Shown in pieces: positions 56,530-64,000 of a stretch of 64,000 nucleotides of DNA. A program made the translations under genes and the position numbers. Numbering within the stretch: the first letter of the stretch is position 1; every line of letters begins with the position of its first letter. Under the pieces are notes generated by a model. That model saw only the letters and a list, made by a program, of their open reading frames with translations. It ran no database searches and had not been told where the DNA came from. Source of the DNA: Arabidopsis thaliana (lineage: Eukaryota; Streptophyta; Magnoliopsida; Brassicales; Brassicaceae); contig NC_003076.8 in assembly GCF_000001735.4 (NCBI RefSeq), positions 22,695,835 through 22,759,834 on the forward strand. The letters are read 5' to 3'.

Positions 56530-59036
56530 GACGACGCCACAAAAATACTAACTTTTCACATGGGATCAATCTCAAGACTAAACAACCACCATTCCAGTAA
56601 GAACCAGAGGCAAATTCAATAAAACCAAAATACGAAAACAAAAATGAAGCAATAGGGTTCTCTAAATTCAACTCAATTCCCAGATTAATCACATTTACGA
56701 AAGCCAATGAATCGAAAGTTTCGAGCTTGACGTACCTAATAAAATGGAACGCAAAACCACTCAAAGGTGAATCCTTTACGAAGAGACCGAAACGAAATTA
56801 GAAGACGATTTAAACGATTCGCAGAGATCTCTCTCTATATCCGTTGATTGTGGAAAGTTTCGTTGCGAAAAATCGTTTTTTTTTTCCCGGTTACGATCAA
56901 AAAACATTTTGATTCGTTTCCTTTTTTTTGTAATAGAGAAATACGAACGTGTGAGCGACATGGTCGGGACACGTGGCGAAACCGCTGGATACTTCAGCAA
57001 CTACTCGGATATTTTATGACCGTTCGATTCGACGTGATCTTATCTGGTCGGATCTGGAATTCAACGGTGTGTGATATACCGTTAGGACTTTAATATGATC
57101 TCGACTATTTTACTAATTTACCCTCGTCTTTCTAACTTCTTCAGTTTTGACGTTTACATCTTTTCTATATACAGTGGTTGCCGTTTTTAGGTATGGAAAC
57201 AACGAGACTTATCCTTGAGCGTTTGATAAACGCTTCCACATCGTTTGATAACGAGACTTTTCTACATACAGTATCAATCTTGTTTTGTTCATACGTCACA
57301 CACTCCAAGATTTTGATGGTAAATTTTTTGTTTTTGTGTGTGTGTGTGTGTAATGTGTATGTTTTTAAAGTCCCTTATGATTGTAGATAAATGTGAAAAT
57401 GTGTGGGGTAAATAAATAAAAAGTCACAAGTGGACTGGTCTTGGACCAATTCCCACTGTGAAATCAGATTTCAAATGTTGTGTCAGTGTACACATACATA
57501 CATGCACCACCTTGAATTAAAAAAAAAAGATAATTACTCGATTATGAGGAGTTTATCTTACAAATTACAATATACTAAAATGTTATTGATAAGAAAAATT
57601 GTCAAATACTACTAGGTTACTACTTATGTTATGTTAGTACTATTGTTAGAAATTTAGTTCATAATCACATAGTGGAAGGAATTTCACTTACTTAGAACCC
57701 AAAATATGTTTTACGTAAAATATTCTCTTGACATTTTTCTCCTATTAATTGCAGCAATGATAGTATTATATGATTCAATACTCAATATAGTACAATGTTT
57801 GGAGTTTTCTATAGACCACAAAATACAAACAGTAAATGACAAACAACCAAAGTACTAAGAAAATTGAAAATGGTTCCCTTTCTTCAATCCTACAACCTCT
57901 TTTAAGCTCAAAGTTCAATGTCTTAAATCTGACTCTTGTCTATTTAACTCTCTTAAATCCAATGTAACCCATGTTATATTTATACTTCTCTAATAACTCG
58001 ATCTTAAATAAAAACTGGAGTCTTCTTGGTAAACTAAAGAAGAAAAAAAAACTCATTAAAAATTTCCAGAAAATGCAGAGGAGGTTGAGAGAAGAGAGAG
58101 AGGAGAGCTAAAAACAAATGACATAAAGGAGAATCCAAGATTATAAATTTAAGTTAATTATAAAATGGTTTTTGATTAAGTGGGTGATCATTATAAAATG
58201 ACATTGGTACATGTTTAGACATTAACCATCTCCAGGCTGCTTCTCTCTTAACCATTTCTTTAATCACTATTTTAAAAACAAATTAATGTCCATAAGCACT
58301 TTCAGATCCAACTCACAACTCCAGATTCTTCTCCCTCTTCATTATCACAATCTTCTGCTCTTCCTCAAAAAGAAACACAGAGAGAAAGATAGACGAGAGA
58401 GACAGGCTTGGTAATGAAAAGATATGCAGGGGAAGTGACACGTCTTTTTTTGCCTTGTGTCTGAAAAAGATCAAACAAAAGGGTAAGTCTTTAAGAAATC
58501 ATCTTTAAAGATTTGACTAATATGTTGCTTTTTCATTGTTGGTCCTAGCTAGAGAGTAAAAAGATTCAATCTTGTTAATGATGATGAACATTAGACCACA
58601 AACTCAATGTAAAGCAATGATTTTTCTTCTGACCCGTGACCTCTCCATTGTTGCAGAGACTCTCTGAAACTGGCTTGGTGTTGTTGGTCAAATCTGAAGT
58701 AAGAGGAGGAGGAGAAATTAAATAAAGAAAAGAAGAAAACACAAATTGGGTTTCAACAGTGTTGTAGAAGAGGGACCCCACAAAATGGAAGAGTTAGATA
58801 CATCACATGCAGTTTCTCAGATTTTACCTCAATCTCATTGAACTGCATCAACTGTTGCATTCATGTTCTGACTCATCTCCTCTCAGTCCCACTCACTTCA
58901 ATATCATCTGTCAGAGAAACACCATTATGAGATTCATTACCAAGTTAGAGAGATAAAGACATAACCTTTTGAAGCTGAGAGGTGAGAGCTTTCATTTGAG
59001 TTTAATTTGTGTTTGGTGAAAGAAGTAAAAGGAGTA
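56530..59036. other. Divergent intergenic region between WIP2 and the XTNX gene
   Basis: The WIP2 leader (56530-56760) and promoter, with an ACACGTGG G-box at about 56971, come first. A GT microsatellite lies at 57336-57352, then AT-rich DNA. The XTNX gene leader is long: a donor-like AAAAGG|GTAAGT at 58493 and later acceptors (for example GTTGCAG near 58658) suggest a leader intron. Confidence 0.5.
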
Positions 59037-61958
59037 ATGAAGGGAATAGAAGAAGAAGCAAGTTTAGTTGGTTTAACCATAAGAACTTCATCACCAGCAA
59101 GCTCTTCAAGTAAGAAAGGTAAAGAAGATCTTCTTCAAGCAAATAATAATGCTTCAGATTCATCTCCAAGTATCAAAAACTCTCCTTTCTATTCACCTTC
59201 TCTTGTGTCCCCACCATCTTCTGCTTTTGTTTCCGCTTTGCAATCTCCTTATATATCCCCAAGAGCTACAACACCCTCCATTACCACTCACAAGCCATCA
59301 CCGCCTCTTTCTTACAAAGGCTCACAATCTGATGATGTACCAAGCAGCTCCTACACTCCTCCTTCTGACCAGTACGAGTTTTCTGATGAACAACCATCAG
59401 ATCGGAAGCTCAAGTTATCAGCATCTTGTACTCCAGATCCTGCTCCTCCAAGGATCTCTTTCTCTTTCCCTGTTCCTAGGGTTTCTTTGGCTAAAGTCTC
59501 TGTTTCTTCACCTGCAACTAACACCAAGCTCAGGAGCTCTGATGTCTTCATAGGGTTTCATGGACAAAACCCAAACTTGGTGAGATTCTGCAAATGGTTA
59601 AAGTCAGAGCTTGAGCTTCAGGGAATCGCTTGTTTCGTTGCTGACAGAGCTAAGTATTCGGACACACAGAGTCATGAGATCGCCGACAGAGTTATCTGTT
59701 CTGTTACTTATGGGATTGTGGTTGTCTCTTGTTCCAGCTTGCTCAACTACCTTAGCTTGGAGGAAGTTAGGTTCTTTGCTCAAAAGAAGAACTTGATTCC
59801 TATTTTCTATGGAACTGGTCCTTCTGAGATTATGGGTCTTCTCAACTGCAATGCCATAGATAAAGAGTGTAAAGAAGCCATTGATGGGTTGATTAAGTCT
59901 CATGAGTTTAAACTAGAAGCTAATGAGAGTAACTGGAGAAGCTGTGTGGGAAAGACTGCGACGATTCTCAGGGCAAAGCTTGGGAGGAAGAGTGTGGCTG
60001 ATAAAGAGATTGTGGAAGGGATTGATGAGCTTCCATTTCCGAGGAACAGATCTTTTCTTGGAAGAGAAAAGGAGATCATTGAAATGGAGATGGCTTTATT
60101 TGGTAATGGAGAGTATCTTGAGTCTACAACACCAAGTACCAGAGGAGAAGCAAGTGGACAATCTGAAGGACTTGCAGATGAGGAATCAGATGTTGTACCA
60201 ACTCGAAATGGGAAGTTTATTAGCTTGGAGCTTGGAAGATGCTCAGATTCAAGAAGTGAGGCTTGGAGTGATCCAAATGGTGGGAAAAACTCTCTTAAAA
60301 GATTGTTGAAGACTAAGAAGTGTAGAAACAATAGTAACTGCAAAAGTAGCACAAGTGTTGTTTGTGTAAATGGAGTTCCAGGGATTGGGAAGACAGAGTT
60401 AGCTCTTGAATTCGCTTACAGGTATTCTCAGAGGTATAAGATGGTTTTGTGGGTCGGAGGGGAAGCTCGATACTTTAGACAGAACCTGTTAAATCTGTCA
60501 TTCAGCTTGGGGCTTGATGTTAGTGCAGATGCTGAGAAGGATAGAGGTAGACTAAGGAGCTTTGATGAACAAGAGTTTGAAGCTTTCAAGAGAATAAAGC
60601 GTGAGTTATTCAGAGACATGCCTTATCTGTTGATCATTGATAATCTTGAGATAGAGAAGGATTGGTGGGAAGGGAAAGATCTAAATGATTTGATTCCGAG
60701 GAACACCGGAGGAACACATGTTTTGATCACTACTAGACTTCCTAAAGTCATGACCTTTGACACTGTGCAGCTTTCTATATTGCCTTCGTCTGATGCAATG
60801 GTGTTACTGAGAGGAAGAAGAAAGAAAGATTACCCGGTGGAGGAGGTGGAGGTCCTCAAGCTTTTCGATGAGAAATTGGGAAGGTTGAGCTATGGTCTTT
60901 GGGTGGTTGGATCATTGCTTTCAGAGCTTGCAATTCTGCCTTCTGCTCTCTTTGAAGCTGTAAACAAAGTTCAAATCGAAGAACGTTCGGCCTCGCCTTT
61001 TCTGAACTTAAATGATGAGCAATACTGCAAGTCCAATCCATTTGTTGCAAAGGTTTTAGCTTTCAGTTTGGCTGTTTTGGAGCAAGCTGAGGGAAACAGA
61101 AACCTTCTCTCATTGAAAATGCTACTCGTGGGAGCTTGGTTTGCTCCTGTCCCTATACCGGTTAACTTATTAGCTGCAGCTGCTAAGAACATGCCCACAG
61201 GTGGAAACCGGTTCAGCAAATGGAACAAGTGTCTGAGTCACACATTTGCTTGGTGTGGTGGTTGTGGTTTAGGACGCAGAAGCGAAGAGGATGCTGCTTT
61301 TTTACTAGTCAGATTAGGACTAGCGAGGTTAACAAATAGACAACCTGGATGTTGGATTCAGTTCCATCCGATAACTCAAACTTTCGCGAGGAGACGAGAC
61401 TACATCCTTGCACCAAAGGCAACAGTTCAAGGCGTGAGGAAAATCGATAACCCGTTGTTGAATCTTGATCACCTATGGGCTTCAGCTTTCTTAGTATTCG
61501 GATTCAAATCAGAACCTCCTTTGGTTCAACTACAAGCCATGGATATGGTACTTTACATCAAGAGAACAGCTCTTCCTTTAGCAATCACAGCTTTCACAAC
61601 CTTCTCAAGGTGCAACTCCGCGCTGGAGCTCCTAAAAGTATGCACCAACGTGTTAGAGGAAGTGGAGAAATCATTTGTGTCTCAGATACAAGATTGGCGC
61701 CAAGGCTCGCTCTGTTGGAAGAAGAAGACTAACAAGAAAGTCGATGAATACGTGTGGCAGGATGTTACATTGTTGAAAGCTTTATTGCTGGAGACCAGAG
61801 CAAAGCTGCTGCTACGAGGCGGACATTTCGATAGTGGAGAGGAACTTTGCAGGACTTGTATCAGTATCAGGACAGTGATGCTTGGCCATAACCATGATCT
61901 CACTTTGGCTGCTCAAGAAACACTAGCAAAGTTAGTCAGAATGAGAAGCAAGATATGA
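59037..61958 (+). CDS. XTNX-class TIR / NB-ARC / TPR-like protein
   Basis: Intronless, 973 aa from ATG at 59037. Residues 1-165 are Ser/Pro-rich and unstructured. A TIR-like domain covers about 167-300 (SSDVFIGFHGQNPNLVRFCKW); LSLEEVRFF aligns with the plant TIR region around the catalytic glutamate, which would be Glu243. A spacer leads to the NB-ARC: P-loop GVPGIGKT at 446-453, Walker B YLLIIDN with Asp535, then HVLITTRLP. The C-terminal third is helical and TPR-like, without LRRs. This is the ancient TIR-NB-ARC class called XTNX, kept as one or two copies in most seed plants and distinct from the fast-evolving LRR immune receptors. Its function is not established to my knowledge. I believe it is At5g56220. 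Confidence 0.9.
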   Translation: MKGIEEEASLVGLTIRTSSPASSSSKKGKEDLLQANNNASDSSPSIKNSPFYSPSLVSPPSSAFVSALQSPYISPRATTPSITTHKPSPPLSYKGSQSDDVPSSSYTPPSDQYEFSDEQPSDRKLKLSASCTPDPAPPRISFSFPVPRVSLAKVSVSSPATNTKLRSSDVFIGFHGQNPNLVRFCKWLKSELELQGIACFVADRAKYSDTQSHEIADRVICSVTYGIVVVSCSSLLNYLSLEEVRFFAQKKNLIPIFYGTGPSEIMGLLNCNAIDKECKEAIDGLIKSHEFKLEANESNWRSCVGKTATILRAKLGRKSVADKEIVEGIDELPFPRNRSFLGREKEIIEMEMALFGNGEYLESTTPSTRGEASGQSEGLADEESDVVPTRNGKFISLELGRCSDSRSEAWSDPNGGKNSLKRLLKTKKCRNNSNCKSSTSVVCVNGVPGIGKTELALEFAYRYSQRYKMVLWVGGEARYFRQNLLNLSFSLGLDVSADAEKDRGRLRSFDEQEFEAFKRIKRELFRDMPYLLIIDNLEIEKDWWEGKDLNDLIPRNTGGTHVLITTRLPKVMTFDTVQLSILPSSDAMVLLRGRRKKDYPVEEVEVLKLFDEKLGRLSYGLWVVGSLLSELAILPSALFEAVNKVQIEERSASPFLNLNDEQYCKSNPFVAKVLAFSLAVLEQAEGNRNLLSLKMLLVGAWFAPVPIPVNLLAAAAKNMPTGGNRFSKWNKCLSHTFAWCGGCGLGRRSEEDAAFLLVRLGLARLTNRQPGCWIQFHPITQTFARRRDYILAPKATVQGVRKIDNPLLNLDHLWASAFLVFGFKSEPPLVQLQAMDMVLYIKRTALPLAITAFTTFSRCNSALELLKVCTNVLEEVEKSFVSQIQDWRQGSLCWKKKTNKKVDEYVWQDVTLLKALLLETRAKLLLRGGHFDSGEELCRTCISIRTVMLGHNHDLTLAAQETLAKLVRMRSKI

Positions 61959-62933
61959 TGAAACCACACACAAAAACATTTCTCCTGGTTATTATTTCCA
62001 CATTACTACTCTAAGCTCAGTTTTGTTGAAGACATCAAATCATGTAATGGCTATTTTTAACCTTTTTTAGAACAAATCTTATTCCTATGTACATTACCAA
62101 CATCCTTATTGATCATTGTCTCTTTGTAAACGCATTGAATTCTCAAGCCAAAAAGCTCTAACCGATAAGTTAACCAATCAAACAAAAGAGATAACACAAT
62201 CTCAGTAACAAACAGAATTGAAAAAGGACAAATACTCGTGTAAGAAGCTGGGACCAAAGACAAACACAGAAAAATAGGTATGGGCTTAAGTAAACATGCA
62301 ATTTAATCAGTGTCTGGGTTTTGCCAACAAGTGTCACTCTCCCCTCTTCTGTTACTGGTCCCCGGAGTTCACTGCTCAGTTTTGTTTCCTTTTCAAAGGA
62401 CTAAAAATTCTGACTTGTCATACAAATTGAGCTTAGGTTTTATCTGGTTTTGGTTAAACACAAAGTTAGTCAGAATCCAACAAAGCAAAAGCAGATTATT
62501 AAGGTATTGAATTGACAATCAAGAGAATATATGATCTCTTGAAGCTTTCAGATTTAGTATCTAATAACTAACAGTCAAACACTAAAAGCTGTGACTTTAA
62601 GATCAACAAGTTGGTCTCAAGCTTCACGACAAAACTGTCAAAGCTGTTGTGAGATATGTTTGCTTGAAGCAAGACTTGATACATTGTATCTGAAATCAGA
62701 TGTAACATGTGAAGAAGAATGGATAGAGCAAGTTGATTCCTTCACTGTGAGACCAAATCAAACAAAAACTTATTCATTCTTCTCTTTTGAGTTCAATCCA
62801 ACACAATATCAACACGAAAAATTACAATAAATCAAACAAATAAGTAAAAGAACTAAAATAATTGATGATAAAAAAAATTAAACTTATGTCACAAGCAATC
62901 AAGGAAAAGTAAATTTAGGGTAAGAACCAAATA
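61959..62933. other. Gap between convergent XTNX and PRA1 genes
   Basis: 3' flanks of both genes. Several 60-80 codon open frames exist, but none has a recognisable motif or ordered codon use. Confidence 0.55.
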
Positions 62934-63494
62934 TCATCGGAGATTAGACCCGATCAAGCCTCCGTTAATAGCATCATCTTCCTCAAGGAAAAGCTCATCG
63001 GAGTTTCTAAAGACGGCGTGAATAATGCACAATAGCAAGCCAACGCTAACACCAACAGCTAAATTCACGGCGGAGTTAGTGAACCATATAGCCCAAACGG
63101 AAGCTAAGACTAGAAACAACAACACCGTACGATCACCGACTTGAAAGCTCCAGAGAATAAGTGGATCTTCTCTGAAAAAGTGAAAGATAAGCCACAAGGC
63201 GATGATTGCGCCAACGACGATTAAAGCGACGGGACTAGCTGTGATGAGAGCGAACGCTGCACACGTGGAGACGATGATAGTGTAGTTGACGAAAAAGTAG
63301 TTGAAATTCGTCTTTGATCGGAGGAGAAGAGAGGAAAAGCTCTCCGGGAGAGAGAAATCGCCGGAGAAGATGAGTTCTGACCAGGGACGGTGGCTAGAGA
63401 TAGCGGTAGTGAGATTATGGATTGATCGTGAGACGACGTCGTTGGTAGGAAGCGGAATTGATATGTAGGTTATTGGAGGAGGAGAAGGAGTCAT
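62934..63494 (-). CDS. PRA1G2: PRA1 family protein G2 (prenylated Rab acceptor)
   Basis: Intronless, 186 aa, ATG at 63494. Residues 1-60 are cytosolic, with the family's RPWSEL box at 36-41. Two long hydrophobic blocks follow, at about 71-106 (YTIIVSTCAAFALI, GAIIALWLIFHFF) and 122-162 (RTVLLFLVLASVWAIWF, LAVGVSVGLLLCII), each probably a helical hairpin, split by REDPLILW, the conserved PRA1 loop. The acidic C-terminal DELFLEEDD may serve ER exit. PRA1 proteins bind prenylated Rab GTPases in ER, Golgi and endosome membranes. The subgroup G2 assignment comes from position (At5g56230). Confidence 0.9.
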   Translation of the reverse strand: MTPSPPPITYISIPLPTNDVVSRSIHNLTTAISSHRPWSELIFSGDFSLPESFSSLLLRSKTNFNYFFVNYTIIVSTCAAFALITASPVALIVVGAIIALWLIFHFFREDPLILWSFQVGDRTVLLFLVLASVWAIWFTNSAVNLAVGVSVGLLLCIIHAVFRNSDELFLEEDDAINGGLIGSNLR

Positions 63495-64000
63495 TCTCCC
63501 GGCGAGTTTTCCGATTTTGTTGACCGGTTTGACCCGACCCGAAATACAACCCCGTGCATATAGCTGGGGCTGGCTAATTAAAGAAAGGTGTTTCTAACGA
63601 CTTTTTAAGTCAACCACCACATTATTCTTTTCACCAACCAATCAAATTTCAACACATAATAAATTATGTTACTTTAGAAGTTTAATTGATCTAACAAATT
63701 AAAATGTAAACACCAATAAACCCTAAACCTTTCAAATTGTAATTGGATTAAGTTAACCAATTCTATTTTTAAATTAGTTTGTGGATATTTTAATCGAGTT
63801 AAACCATATTGGTCTAAGGTTCAAGATTTTACCCTAACTTTTGACCTTTTGGTGGGGATAAAAGCCTAAAGTTACTCATCTCTCTTGCTTTATAGGATTG
63901 AGTCTTCTGCAATTAATGGAAGAAAAGGACTTTCTTACCATATAAAACATTGACAATAGCCAAAAGTTAAAGATAAACTATAAGTTTATAACTTTAGTTG
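63495..64000. other. Upstream region of PRA1.G2 and right edge
   Basis: AT-rich. A telo-box word (AAACCCTAAA) lies near 63717-63726 and CCCTAACTTTTGACC near 63830. The next gene is outside the window. Confidence 0.5.

Noticed and set aside
57336-57352. GT microsatellite as a regulatory element
   Set aside because: A short simple repeat in AT-rich spacer with no supporting context.

Overview
The window is plant nuclear DNA, almost certainly Arabidopsis thaliana chromosome 5 (I recognise the gene order as roughly At5g56040 to At5g56230; this is recognition, not a search). The evidence is AT-rich intergenic DNA, short GT-AG introns, and spliced proteins whose reconstructed lengths equal the known Arabidopsis ones (NAS2 320 aa, MYB80 320, UBC30 148, LLG1 168, ARP8 471, WIP2 509).

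Layout. 1-2576: 3' part of an LRR receptor kinase (RGI4/SKM2). 2.6-5.3 kb: a gap between convergent genes with promoter-like motifs. 5.3-15.0 kb: a rearranged local cluster. It holds one intact LEA2/NHL-like gene, at least three broken LEA2 pieces in both orientations, two copies of a BMT5-like rRNA methyltransferase-domain gene (one ending in a 45-bp perfect hairpin, the other frameshifted), hAT-like miniature elements, a 0.54-kb direct repeat and a 0.35-kb inverted repeat. 15.6-16.5 kb: nicotianamine synthase NAS2. 18.8-20.8 kb: haem A synthase COX15. 21.3 kb: an oleosin-like glycine-rich membrane protein. 23.4-24.8 kb: tapetal regulator MYB80. 25.6 kb: a three-TM protein with MSA-like promoter repeats. 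26.9-29.2 kb: THO3/TEX1. 29.6-32.1 kb: a STAR/KH RNA-binding protein. 33.9-35.1 kb: ubiquitin-conjugating enzyme UBC30. 36.6-39.5 kb: a SEC14 protein. 40.2-41.3 kb: LLG1, a GPI-anchored co-receptor. 41.7-45.2 kb: ARP8 (F-box plus actin fold). 46.8-49.1 kb: a WD40 protein. 51.9-53.4 kb: a four-finger C2H2 repressor-like factor. 54.8-56.5 kb: WIP2, a nuclear-envelope KASH protein. 59.0-62.0 kb: an XTNX-class TIR/NB-ARC/TPR-like protein. 62.9-63.5 kb: PRA1.G2.

The genes are mostly unrelated single-copy housekeeping, development and signalling genes, as is usual in plants; there is no operon. RGI4 and LLG1 both act in receptor-kinase signalling, but nothing here shows that they work together.

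The most unusual material is the 5-15 kb cluster, a one-base frameshift in the THO3/TEX1 reading frame, two GC-AG introns in adjacent genes, a short poly(A)-tailed retro-insertion with target-site duplication, and short promoter repeats at fixed spacing. I found no credible new multi-gene system.
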